Origin: Acanthosepion esculentum
Lineage: Eukaryota > Mollusca > Cephalopoda > Sepiida > Sepiidae
NCBI GenBank assembly: GCA_964036315.1
Contig: OZ038495.1
Location: 24,410,690 to 24,474,689 of the forward strand
Reading direction: 5' to 3'
Length of the DNA stretch: 64,000 bases
Below, in pieces: positions 24,248 to 34,160 of the stretch (positions are counted from its first letter, which is position 1; each line of letters begins with the position of its first letter). The translations under genes and the position numbers were made by a program. Below the pieces are notes generated by a model that did no database searches, was not told the DNA's origin, and saw nothing but the letters and a program-made list of their open reading frames with translations.

Positions 24248-24338
24248 CTGAAAGGAAGATGGTTAAATAATGTAATATATAATATTTCATCATCTGCTGA
24301 AAACGGAAGGAATTCAAATAACATATAAAAAGTATTTA

Positions 24339-24452
24339 ATATCTGGATAAAATAAATGAAACAAAATCGGGTGTTTTTTTTTAAGTATTGAAACAGAAAT
24401 AAATACTTTAAAAAAAAACACCCGATTTTGTTTCATTTATTTTATCCAGATA
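24339..24452. repeat. Long hairpin (fold-back element)
   Basis: The left arm, from TAATATCTGGATAAAATAAA through ACAAAATCGGGTG and a T-run to AAGTATT, is followed by a loop of about a dozen bases and a near-perfect inverted copy ending CCAGATATTA. The stem is about 50 bp. The parallel duplicated block at 44800 lacks it, so it inserted after the duplication. It resembles a small fold-back MITE; a structured RNA is an alternative. Confidence 0.9.
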
Positions 24453-24599
24453 TTATATACATATCAAGAAAGTATACGTGGCCTCTCATTATGCTATATA
24501 AAAAGTATTAATATTTATGTTTTCTTTTATGTGCCATATCACTTAGGTGATCACAGCTCTCTACAACTTCCTATTCTTTGTATGCCTAAGCAATGTTTG

Positions 24600-25010
24600 T
24601 GCACTTACTATATCGATCACGCCTTGTTCTGCAATCGATTTACGTAGGCTTGTTAGGTAGGTTACTCAATGTTTCCTTCTACCTCTCTTGCATTTAATAT
24701 GTCCTGTGAGTGTGAAATTCACCAAACCTTCTTTCCTTATTATGTGTCCAAGAGATTTCAAATGTCCCTTTCTAATTCTATGTAAAATTTACTTTTTGTT
24801 GCCATTTTCTTGAAAATTTCTTCGTTGCTTACATATTCAGTCCATGATATTCTCAGAATCATTCCGTAGAAGGACATTTCTGTTGCTCTTCAGTCTACTT
24901 TTCATATGTGAGGAAAATGTGCAGCATTCACTGCCATCTCGGAAGATTTATATTAAATTGCAATTTAGCACTTTTTTGTTAACTTTTAATGAAACGTTTC
25001 TATTTCTTAA
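24600..25010 (-). mobile_element. LINE C-terminal fragment inside the duplication
   Basis: On the minus strand: MSFYGMILRISWTEYVSNEE around 24875-24816, preceded by WQ-ML-type text and followed by a FLGH-like region. This is a typical RTE-like LINE C-terminus (RRMLRISWTxxVSNEEVL). The homologous 44880-45240 segment keeps RKILRTPWTEYVS and LKFLGHII. Shared position shows it predates the duplication. Confidence 0.65.
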
Positions 25011-25760
25011 TAGTTTCCGGAAGACATCTTTCGCTTATTCTGTTTTATTGAGATTTGGAACAATGAAAAGTTCATATGAATTGATCAGCAAGAGAGATAA
25101 CCAACTGCACGTACAACTTTAAACTACTTTCATTGAGGAACAATATTTAGTAAGCTAGGCTCAAACAAATTACAATTGAAACTGAATTTTCCCTCGTAAT
25201 GGCGCATAACCTGAATCCATAAAAAATTCCGGATGTGGAATTAACACTTCAAATACCTCGGTGTCTGGATCAGTTATAACACATTTAGCAAAGAAGAAAA
25301 GCAAGTTGAACACAGAATAGACTGCGCTATAGGTAACACCGAAAATTAATACAAAACCAAAACATTAACCTAAAAACTCGAGTCAAGATCAGATCGAGAC
25401 TTTCCCGGCACCAAATCCAGCTAGAAATATCAAAACTTTCAGCTGTATATAATTGCTTTATAATATCAATGACTAAAAACGGTGCTACAGAATCACAAAC
25501 AAAGATTTGTACCAAATAACAGAAACCGCATTACGTGAGGATTTTCAACATCAGCAAAAAAGTAAAATGGATATGACATGTTACTTGAAGATAAAATAAT
25601 CAGATAATCAAGATTCTGACTTTCCACTGTACTTCAAATAAAAGGTTAGGAAGGAATCTCCAATCAATGCTGGTAACAGCTACTGGCTTTGAGAAACCTC
25701 TTTTCACGAAAAATTGCTTTAAGAGAAATATTTTATAAATTTCAAGCGACTGTAGTAATA

Positions 25761-26500
25761 AGGAAACGGCTCGCTAATATTACCATTAATACACCAAGTT
25801 AAACTTAGTAAATAGTTTCATGGCACACTTTTCTGAAGTGAAATCTGACAAACTGTTGATTACTGAAAAACAGAAATATAAAAGTCTTTCAACATAATAT
25901 TTGTACCGAAGATGCATTCATCTTTAACTGGACTTAAGTTACAGAAACTCATTTCAAGCTGCTTGAATTATCATAAATCTACTTATCTCAACGGTGACTT
26001 ATTTTTGGTTGCTGCATAAATATATACTTGTAAAACATTGGAGGACCACGCAAACATCTTGTGTCAAAGATGGCCAACTAGACAACGTAAAGAAAAAAAG
26101 ATGGTCATTCTCAAAAAGAACTTTTATTGTTGCATGAAAACTAACCTTTTTTAGCGGCACTCTGAAGCATTTCACTGACAGGAGAGCGACCATGATTTGT
26201 GTTTGTTGTCTATTTGAATTGAAGTTGTATTCATTTTTAAGTGCACTTTTCACTTTAAACTGCTAAAGCTATAGAAGGAAGCCCAGCTATTCATATCGAG
26301 GGTGACTTATTTACAGTTGCTGCAGAGCAGTATGATTGTAAAACAATGGATACCTAGAAATACCTCTTGTATTTGGAATGGCTGACTCGACATCATAAAG
26401 AGAAAGGGGTAGCTCAAAAATACTTTAACTATTGTACGAGAAAAAGAAAGGAAGAAAAATCATTTTCGTTAGTATTTCCTTGATAGGTTAGTAACCATAT
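25761..26500. repeat. Local direct duplication, ~180-bp unit
   Basis: Two diverged copies (about 25985-26165 and 26290-26475) share GGTGACTTATTT, GTTGCTGCA, TTGTAAAACA(A/T)TGGA, CTTGTRT-then-GGC and TTTTATTGTTGCATG-like endings. The interval has no supported gene. Confidence 0.5.
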
Positions 26501-26511
26501 TTTCTACTTGT

Positions 26512-26703
26512 TTAAATGAGCAATTTCGAAGAATTCCGGCGGAGTATCGTATGCAAATTAGATAGACGAGTATAAATAGAGAATAACTGGTGAACATAAA
26601 GGTATTGCTTAGCAAACCTGTTTGCTAAACGTAACGCGGAGAACTGTACCAGGATTGCTACTACACAGAGAAATATACCAAACATAACATCCGGAATGTT
26701 CAT
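26512..26703 (-). CDS. Signal-peptide-like small ORF, copy A
   Basis: From the ATG at 26703 the protein starts MNIPDVMFGIFLCVVAILVQ, a good signal-peptide profile, followed by SALRLANRFAKQYLYVHQ. It is about 63 residues from this ATG; an earlier in-frame ATG would extend it upstream but spoil the signal peptide. Copy B at 27178 encodes nearly the same sequence. It could be a small secreted peptide or simply a repeat. Transcription cannot be judged. Confidence 0.3.
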   Translation of the reverse strand: MNIPDVMFGIFLCVVAILVQFSALRLANRFAKQYLYVHQLFSIYTRLSNLHTILRRNSSKLLI

Positions 26704-26869
26704 TTTGTCATATGTATATTTGTTCTCAAGGTGGTAGCAATTGGGCGTCACCGATAGTAGCGATAAAGAGACCTGAAGAATTGATCTCAAGGCAGCATAC
26801 AACCAAATAGAAATTGACGAGAAATTCAAGGAAATCACCACGATAAACATCCCTATAGGCTCATTAAGA

Positions 26870-27000
26870 TGGATTCGTATACAGTTTGGGGTAAAGACTT
26901 CGAGTCATATTTTTCAACCACAATAGAGCAAGTACTAAGAATTATATTCTCAAGAATGGAGTACCCAAGACAATAGTCACCGACAATGTATCCGACCTCT
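26870..27000 (+). pseudogene. Gypsy-type integrase scrap between the two small ORFs
   Basis: The plus strand contains STTIEQVLR and, in a nearby frame, NGVPKTIVTDN at about 26954-26986. This is the sequence around the second catalytic aspartate of Gypsy-type integrases. The next residues do not continue the domain. Lying between two ~200-bp direct repeats, it raises the possibility that those repeats are LTR relics. Confidence 0.5.
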
Positions 27001-27178
27001 CTGATTCAGGTAGGTGTAGTATCGTATGAAAATGAGATAAACAAGTATAAATAGAGTACACCTGATGAACATAAGGGTATTGCTTAGCAAACCGGTTTGC
27101 TAAACGTAACGCGGAGGGCTGTGCTACGACTGCTACTACACAGAGAGATATAACAAACATAAAATCAGGAATGTTCAT
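26942..27178 (-). CDS. Signal-peptide-like small ORF, copy B
   Basis: From the ATG at 27178 it reads MNIPDFMFVISLCVVAVVAQ then PSALRLANRFAKQYPYVHQ, about 79 residues to the stop. The N-terminal 45 residues match copy A with mostly conservative changes; the C-termini diverge. A basic/aromatic mature region would suit a short secreted peptide. The 20-bp perfect palindrome TTAGCAAACCGGTTTGCTAA (about 27084-27103) lies inside it. Alternatively the two are direct repeats of a mobile element. Confidence 0.3.
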   Translation of the reverse strand: MNIPDFMFVISLCVVAVVAQPSALRLANRFAKQYPYVHQVYSIYTCLSHFHTILHLPESERSDTLSVTIVLGTPFLRI

Positions 27179-27214
27179 TTTGTCATATGCGTATTTGTTC
27201 ATTTAATTGTAACC

Positions 27215-28130
27215 TTGTAAATGAACAAGAACGATACAAATGAAAAATTCCACATTGAATATATCGAAAAATTTGCATTGCCAAATTGTTGCTCTTGGTA
27301 TAGTAAAAAGAAATTTAAAAATGTTAAGTTCATGGAATAAGGTCTAAATTGGTTTCTGAAATAGTGAATATTTGGGTGACTATATTATTTTTACTCTCAC
27401 TAATCATAGCTTCCTCCTACCATAACTACTGCCACCCAGTAGATGCACTTCCCTCTTTCTGCGAATTACGTGTCTTAAGCTAACCAAAAATTCCGAAGCG
27501 ATTTATTAATCCTTCAAGATTTGCCACTTGCAATTCAGTCATTTTACAGGAGAAAAGTTTTGAAAACCAGTAAGAAAATTGTATTGGTTGACTTAATTAT
27601 TTGTTATAACGGATTATCTCCAACATTCCGGTGACCAATGAAAGATGTAGGGTGTCAAAAGATTCAGTACTCTTATGGAGAACATTAGTATAAATGTCAA
27701 TTAAAATGTTTTGTAATTACATTTATCATGTTCTTAACAAACCAAAGGAAAATAAATCAGAATTATTAATATGAACATATAGTGAGGAGAAACAAGTATT
27801 TGAACAATAAAAAAAATGGATTTAGAATCATATATTGAAAGAAAAGCATTGTCTAAAGCTCACAATATATTTGTAAAACAATTATAAATTCAAATAAACA
27901 GCAAAAATAAATTATTTGACACGTATATATATTTTATATACAAATTATTAAAACAGGTAGTGAAAAAAGTATTTGGACAGTTCTGAAATTATGTTTAAAA
28001 TTAATGTTTTGAGTATATTGCATGCTCGAATGTGTTAGAATTTTACGGAATAGTCTAGAACGTGCATTACTTAAAGGTGTTAGCTATCTTGATGGTCAGT
28101 TCACCCCAAGACGTTGCACTAACAGTACTG
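27215..28130. other. No gene; Tc1-type end sequences
   Basis: AT-rich. At 27780-27810, AGTGAGGAGAAACAAGTATTTGAAC looks like a Tc1-type terminal repeat (given as positions; the core is AAGTATTTGAA). At about 27960-27985 AAAAAAGTATTTGGACAG is a related end. Nothing else is recognised. Confidence 0.4.
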
Positions 28131-28205
28131 CAGGATGCCAAAGCAAAGAGAGCTGTCGAATGATCTTAAAGATTGAATTATTTCTGCACATAAAGAAAAA
28201 AAGCG
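28131..28205 (+). pseudogene. Tc1-like transposase N-terminal fragment
   Basis: The plus strand from 28136 reads MPKQRELSNDLKD, a stop, then IISAHKEKKR. This is the standard start of a Tc1-like transposase DNA-binding domain. It ends abruptly where a dispersed repeat (28205-28450) begins, so that repeat or a deletion removed the rest. Confidence 0.65.
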
Positions 28206-28450
28206 TATTGTGAGTTCAATACCTGGTAACTGCAGTGGTGAACAACAACTTGGGGGAGTTCAGTTAAAAGGGAGATAAGTGAGACACCCGAAAGAGACAT
28301 GGCACGTGAAAATAGAACAATCTGTCGTACGAAATAAAGGGTTCTGTTCGAAAATCCAATCACCTGAAGAAGGTCGGATCGCAAAACTGCTGAAAAGTCC
28401 TGGTAATAAATATGACGACAACAGTCCGAGTAATATAAATAATTACAATC
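28205..28450 (+). repeat. Dispersed repeat shared with 6925-7160
   Basis: The diverged partner of the repeat near 6925, with GTGAGTTCAATACCTGG, GACATGGCACGTGAAAATAG, ACGAAATAAAGGGTTC and GACAACAGTCC. This copy is better preserved around the CACGTG. The open frames are not shared between the copies. Confidence 0.6.
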
Positions 28451-28639
28451 ATCTCAGAAATACAGGCAGATATAGATTTCTTTTATTTAGTTGTATTTAT
28501 TTTTTGGTTATGTCTTATTGTTTTTTTTAGACTTGGAAGTGGTAACATGATTCTAAGTAACATAGTAGGAATTTATTTTTGTGTCTGCGATAGGAAATGT
28601 ATTCTAATCTTTTATTTCTGAAATTATAATATTTAGGAG

Positions 28640-29430
28640 ATATAGTTATTGCCATGTTCTATCGGCAAGACTACATTATTCTACGGTGTTTTTGTAAGCT
28701 GGTGTTCTTTTCCATATTTCCATGTCATTTTAGTCACATCTTGGTTTGTGTTTGTAAGTTTCCACATTTCCTTTGCGAGCGCCATGCTATTTGCATATAC
28801 TTTGTTGTTCAGAATGGTAACAAACAGGCAACCCGCGCCAAATCATATTTCAATACAACGCTGATGAAGGTCAATCCAACGCCTTGTACATTATTCTATC
28901 AACAGAATATGCTGCATTCCATGGGATGTCTTAGACGTTGATCAACAAATGTAACTTTATTGATACTGTGGCATCGGTTATAATGCCTCTTGGACCAGAG
29001 AGCATTGCTATTTGGCCGTGGAAGACTGTTACCATGTTTCCCGATCGGATACGTAACATTTCCAATTCTTTCGGACACAATGTCCAGTACATGTATTGAG
29101 GCGACGAGGCTATACATCCAGTTTGTCAGCAGTGTATTGTCGAACGTCTGGTAGGTCTGTAATGTTGGGTTTCGTATCACTTGTAAAACTGGAGTCTTTC
29201 TTGAAAAATATTGTACTTGCACCCATTACAGTATCCATAGTAAATTTAATTGATTCGTTAGTATATATAATAGGTAAGCTTCACAATAGCTTTGTAGTTT
29301 CGAGGGTTCATGTCCTTCGTGAAGTTTCTATTAAAATTGACAAGTTAGTTTATTCTACAAAAGGCTGGATTATTTTTGGTTTGTCTGTTGAATATTCTTT
29401 TGTTCAGTCTAGTGTTAGTATAATATAAAG
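28640..29430. other. Unidentified, possibly coding-derived stretch
   Basis: Composition is less AT-rich and open frames exist on both strands (28649-28864 and 29096-29428 plus; 28899-29222 minus). The minus strand holds FTMDTVMGASTIFFKKDSSF near 29250-29190, which looks protein-like but matches no family I know. No splice-supported exon is evident. It may be decayed transposon coding sequence. Confidence 0.25.
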
Positions 29431-30105
29431 CTGTGTAGTTAAGTGAACTACTGGTTTTTATTGGTTAATCGTAAAGGCGTGTTGCTATTGCATGATTTGC
29501 AAGTTATGCAAAACCACATATTGCCCGAGTCACCATTACCATTCACTATCTGACTATCATTTTTTCAGATCACCGTAACAGTTTTAGAGGTAAAGCGCTT
29601 TATTAATTGTAAAAAATTTAAAACACATATTGAGTGTTTCTTTGTCTCCAAATTTGAAGAGTTCTACGCCCGAATGATCATCAATTTGCCAAATATTTGA
29701 GACCATGTTATCAATAATGAAGAGAAATATTATCTTGATTAAATATATCAATTATGTCTAAAGAAGCATTTGTTTATTTTCCAACTTCAAGTGTGACAGG
29801 TCTTCTTTCCAACTGAATAGTTGAATATAAATATATTGGCAAAAATCCTCTATAGATATTTTTTCATTTATCTGAAGTCAATTTAGTAATTACTCTTAGA
29901 AAGAAAATTAAATGATGGATGAAGATCATATGCAACATCCTACAGTGTATTGGTATCAGGGAAAAGCCCTAAAATCTTAGCAATTATCCGTTCAACTTCA
30001 GATTATTGGAGCATAGAGAAAAGTTAATTTTGCATTTTGCACAATAAAACCTAACCTTCACAAAACAGGTTACACTCGATATTAAAAAATAAGGGTAAAT
30101 ATAAG
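29431..30105. other. No gene seen
   Basis: AT-rich sequence, no ORF or repeat partner noted. Confidence 0.5.
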
Positions 30106-30107
30106 CT

Positions 30108-30385
30108 GATATCAGTCAGTTATGTGCAATGCGTGATACATGCTTAGGCGATCATGTATATTTCGATACATGACTGACGGGGCAGATTTTTCTCCCGCAG
30201 TAGGTTACCATTACTTTCTGCGGTATACCAGTTGCCAGCCAAGACTATAGAACCCGGCCTGTCTTGCTATTTACACATAGCTAGGGGGAGGGAGAAGAAG
30301 AGGATTCATACCTTTCCCAACGGTATTAGCACGATAGCAGCTCTTCGATACTTCAACCCTAGCCACTTCCACCGTGCCTCCTCTA
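30108..30385 (-). mobile_element. tRNA-derived SINE (family S1), diverged copy
   Basis: In minus orientation it begins GAGGAGGCACGGTGGAAGTG and ends in the same 3' body as the copy at 31600-31870 (GATACATG...GCGATCATGTAT, TCAGTTATGTGCAATGCGTG on plus). The head lacks most of the B-box segment, so it is probably inactive. The body includes the TACCTTTCCCAA block common to all S1 copies. Confidence 0.75.
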
Positions 30386-30628
30386 TAAGTTGTATAAACT
30401 GATATACATATGATATATTGCTCATATAAATATAAATGCCGATAATTTGTATGGATATTGGTTGTTTAATACTAATTTTATTTTGAAAGCATTCACTTAC
30501 ATAAGGAATTATGACATAGTGTAATAACATTTTAGATTATGTGATATTCTATGTAAACGTGATGACCAGAGTTTAATGATTCTAGGATATTTAGTTTTAT
30601 AATTATTAACATTTTATTGATTTTCATA

Positions 30629-30660
30629 TACAGTGATGAGCCAAAATATTCTGAACAGTT
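30629..30660 (+). mobile_element. Tc1/mariner-type terminal repeat
   Basis: CAGTGATGAGCCAAAATATT follows TA. CAGTGATGAGCCA-type ends with a following A/T-ATG-ACC-like text are terminal repeats of a common Tc1-related group. I do not see the partner end or a transposase; the next 800 bp have no gene. Confidence 0.4.
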
Positions 30661-31435
30661 ACATATGGCGATAAGAGTATCAACCTTCTGGTAACAGCTG
30701 ATCCACCTCGGGTAATTTGGCCTAGATTTTCTCTTTTTACTGTGTTCAATGCTGCAGTTATGGATCAGAAGTAATATTTGAATGACTTTGGTAATTGCTA
30801 TGTCCTGAAGACCAGGTCAATTCCTTGTGTCAATTTATCACAGCTTGCCCGAGGTTCGTGTTTATTTTTGGTGAGTACGTATCAGTAGTTGACCGGAAAG
30901 AGAAAAATCCACCAGCAAAACTTATAGATTGCAGAAATGAACAGATATTTTTCTGACATGTAAAAGTCAACAGTAGAGCGAATGTGGCACAATTTACAAA
31001 TAGTTTTGATTAATATGAATCAAGGAATGCGACACAACACACAGTACATCGATTCATTTTGCATATAAACTACATAGGTATTGGCCAGCTAGTGTACACA
31101 TGGCGAAGAAGATTCAGAAATGCGTTAGAATTGTGTCTTTTACTATTTGGAGGAGTCTCGCTTTTCCCGTAATAAACTGGTGGGCTGGGTATGTGTACGT
31201 TGTTATCCTTGAGACGCGATGACAGCAGGTTGCACTGTGGGAAAAAATTACTTGGGTCTCTAAATGTTTAAAACTGAATGGGAGGACAGGTGCAACAAGA
31301 TCGAGTTTCGACACACCGGAAATATAATGTGTTCATACGCACATTTTTTCCCGTGGATGTGTCTATATGCACCTTGTAAGTAGAACTCTCCAATAAATTA
31401 AAAACTACCGAAACCACATAAATAATATATTATTC
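30661..31435. other. No gene seen
   Basis: Mixed-composition DNA after the Tc1-type terminal repeat. The 66-codon minus ORF at 31114-31314 has no recognisable features. Confidence 0.4.
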
Positions 31436-31990
31436 TGGTTTGACCGCGAGGAAAGACTGAAAGAAACATCAAAGACTGAGACTTTTTTTCAGTGAAAAAA
31501 AAATAATTAAAGAAATTAAGAAAGAGAAGATAAAAGAGGCGGTAACGTTCTCATATGTTCAACTCTTCTTCAGTGAAGTGGAAAAACTTGATGATATTAA
31601 CTCAGTTATGTGCCATGCGTGATACACGCTTAGGCGATCATGTATCTTTCGATACATGACTGACGTGGTATATTTTTTACCCGCAACAGGTTACCATTTC
31701 TTTTCGCCTGTCCTTCTATTTACCCATAGCTTGCGAGAGGGGGAGAAGAGGATTCATACCTTTCCCAAGGGTATTAGCATGTAAGTGAATGCAATGGATT
31801 CGACCAGAATTCGAACTCGGCTCTCAGATTCCTCAATCCGAACAGCTATCCATTACTCCACCGTGCCTCCACAGATAGTATTTTCCACTTCACTGAAGAA
31901 AAGTTAAACATATGAGAACGTTACTGCCTCTTTTATCTTCTCTCTTATAATTTCAGCCTTTGATATCAGTCTTTCCTCGCGGTCAATATT
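31436..31990. mobile_element. Palindromic fold-back element split by an S1 SINE
   Basis: The left arm (about 31437-31585) and right arm (31880-31988) are inverted copies. Left reads GGTTTGACCGCGAGGAAAGA ... ATAAAAGAGGCGGTAACGTT ... CAGTGAAGTGGAAAA; right reads the complement, ending CTTTCCTCGCGGTCAA. The arms pair over about 110-130 bp, and the centre is almost exactly filled by a SINE. Without it the arms would form one long hairpin. Confidence 0.85.
31592..31872 (-). mobile_element. tRNA-derived SINE (family S1), best-preserved copy
   Basis: In minus orientation it starts GGAGGCACGGTGGAGTAATG, then GATAGCTGTTCGGATTGAGG, an intact B box GAGTTCGAATTC, the GGGAAAGGTATGAATCC block, and a body carrying two short inverted GATACATG/CATGTATC repeats before its 3' end. 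The A- and B-box layout shows tRNA ancestry and internal RNA polymerase III promotion. Related copies are at 21840, 30108, 48775 and 58780. Confidence 0.85.
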
Positions 31991-32109
31991 AACTAATACA
32001 CCTTATTATAACAACAATTTATTTCAATAACCTTTCTTATTTTTACAAGCTGTTTTTATGTCAGAAAAGCTGATTACGAACAAAGAACATAGTCGCAACA
32101 TCTAATATT

Positions 32110-32375
32110 TCATAATTCGAAATGAATTCGAATTATTTCTAGGAGAACACGGGAGGAGGGGCTTTCTCTTCCTCTCTTGTCGAACTCTCTGCCTCCTGGC
32201 GGAAAGGAACCCAGACGAGGTTATGCCGAAGGGCAGAGTCGTTTTTGGAAAGGTAGACAAACTTAACGTCATGTATACGGGGTCTATGGGCAATTTTTGC
32301 CTGAGTCTACGAGCTCGGAACTCACCACCTTAAAAACTGGCCTTGTGCCACATCTTGCCTTGTCGGGGAGGTTGG
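32110..32375 (-). repeat. Inverted, diverged copy of the 22265-22810 repeat
   Basis: Shares CGAACTCTCTGCCTCC, CCAGACGAGG, TACGGGGTCTATGGGCAA, GAGCTCGGA and GGCCTTGTGCCACATC, in the opposite orientation to the block near 22300. It has one unit only, with no 105-bp tandem expansion. Confidence 0.7.
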
Positions 32376-32489
32376 TAAATAGATAGGTTGACTACAGCTC
32401 ATTTCGTTATCTGTTAAAAATAAGGAAAATATTACCTCCAAATCTCCTACCGAAAACACACATTAGTTGTTGTTTATACCTACGCTAGT

Positions 32490-32562
32490 TATCATTAGTA
32501 GTAGTAGTATTTGCAGTAGTAGTAGTCGTCATCGTAGTAGCGGTAGTAGTAGTATTTCTTTC
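32490..32562. repeat. (GTA)n-type trinucleotide stretch
   Basis: Degenerate GTAGTAGTAGTAT runs, read as Ser-rich ORFs in one frame. No evidence of a gene. Confidence 0.85.
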
Positions 32563-32745
32563 AGGTTTATTCGCGACTCACAGTTACTTAGCTATTCTGT
32601 CCGAATAGACATATTATGGAAGCTGGGGATCTTGACTCTGTTCTTTATCAATGGAAAGAAAACTTTCAGTTAATGTGTAAATATTGAAAAACTATTTTCT
32701 AATTGATGAAGTGAGATGGCGAACTTTATTAATTACATAGACACA

Positions 32746-33107
32746 TATAGCGGTCCGAGGGGGGTGATATGTGAAGAGATATTTCTGGGCTAAGATTTCC
32801 TGCTAGTCGGTCCAGCTACATAGGAATGTTGGACTTTAATGGAGTCCAAAGGAGGCAAAAGAAAACAAACAAGACCGATATACATGTATGCAAACAAATA
32901 TATATTAATAACAAATTACAATGACATGAAGACATGAAAAGTTACAGAGTGTTTGTATGGAAAAGTTATGTGTGTGTGTTGAGTGTCCGTACGAACGCGT
33001 ATATTGTCTGGGTCGAAAAAGAGAGAAGGGTCAGCCGGTATTTATAGTCAGGGGAGAGAGACCCCTGTTGAATGATTAAGGAAACTGAGGAGGAGCTAAC
33101 TGCAACA
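32746..33107 (-). repeat. 3' LTR of the non-autonomous element
   Basis: A 362-bp LTR, shorter than its partner by roughly 120 bp: the block at 34435-34555 (including AGCGTGGTCCCAGAATATGG and CGCCTCACGCGCGAGG) is absent here between GCGTATATTGT and GGGTCGAAAAAG. The shared parts differ at few positions. Confidence 0.88.
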
Positions 33108-33789
33108 ATACCTCCCCTCTGGATTAAAAGTTGTAGGAAACGAACTTTTAAAATTTAAAAAGTTTTGAAAACTGTTCTTTTGTACTGAAAAGAAAATGTG
33201 TCTGGTTGCGACGCGTGATTCGACGAAATGTGCTTGTTGTCGTCAGGGTGCTGTGCATTTCTCTAGTGAGTCAGAGGCGGGGCACGTCTTGGAAGAACGT
33301 CGGTAGTGTTCAGCTTTTGCTCTTTTTTCCAATGCTCCACGTAGAGTTGGGTTTGTCGTCCCGTCAACCTGTTTGCTGTCCTCGTCGTACTTTTGCTTGA
33401 AAGATGAGGTTGTTCTGGGGATGCGAGGATAAAATTGGCGCCCAAGATTTAAGCAGCGTTGTGGTGAAGTTGGTGGCTGCTGCTGCTTCTAGGCTTGGCT
33501 GTTTCTTGTGGTCAGCGACGATGGTCGGCCAAGTGATGGTGGGTGGGGGAGCGCGTCGTTTTACCCCGGTGCTAAGTTGAGCTGATGTAGAATATCTACC
33601 GAGTGTCGAATGGAAGTTGGGAGAATCTGCTATTATTGACGGTAGAATATCGTTCTCGCAAAATTCTTAGGTCATTCGAATTGCATCGTTGCAGGGTGAG
33701 AAAGGACGGTGAGTCGCCTTTGTTTGAGATGGGGTTCACACTTTATCTATTTCAGTTCAGAAGAAAGTTGAATTTAGTTAAAAATGACG

Positions 33790-34143
33790 TTACGTTCTTC
33801 GTTTGGTAAGCCGGGTGAAATTAAGGTCAAGCGTCGCCGAGAGAAAGAAAAGGTCAAGCAAATATAGACCAGTGCGGAGAAAGAGTTGTAAGGCTCGCTC
33901 ATAGTAGTAATTGCAGTTTCCACGTGTTGTAAGAGTAATTCCTTTTGCCGTGAAGCTAGAAAATTGTTTTGTAGACATGTTGTCTGAATTAAAAGTTCTT
34001 TCGTTAATAGAGTACGGCGTGCGTAGGATAGAAAAGAAGTTTCCAATATTATGTTTTTTTGACTGGCACTCATTTGGAAGGTCTGTATAAGAATTTGTTT
34101 GTATATATATATCGCCTTGTGTGTTATCAGGAGTTGAAATCAC
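33790..34143 (-). pseudogene. Internal ORF of the non-autonomous element
   Basis: A 117-codon ORF starts just inside the primer-binding site (MISTPDNTQGDIYIQ). It shows no zinc knuckle, protease or polymerase motif. It may be a decayed gag start or a non-coding leader. Confidence 0.3.
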
Positions 34144-34160
34144 GTCGGGTAGTCACCATT

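Larger units (their letters stand above)
24080..25760 (-). repeat. Segmental duplication of the SLC22 exon and adjacent intron
   Basis: This block is collinear with about 44535-46125. It includes the pseudo-exon, its upstream intron with CATCATCTGCTGAAA, an old LINE fragment at the same relative place, ATTCTCAGAATC then AGAAGGACATTTCTGTTG, and finally GAGAGAAATATTTTATAAAT. Because an exon and intron DNA are both copied, this is a DNA duplication and not a retrocopy. The copies have diverged a lot, with a separate hairpin inserted here (24339-24452). Confidence 0.8.

Noticed and set aside
28649..28941. Hydrophobic plus-strand ORFs as a membrane protein exon
   Set aside because: Two overlapping frames are both open and no family signature or splice sites were found; kept only as an unidentified stretch.
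33206..33445. Overlapping ORFs inside the LTR element
   Set aside because: Both strands are open over the same bases with no retroelement motif; called as internal non-coding sequence.
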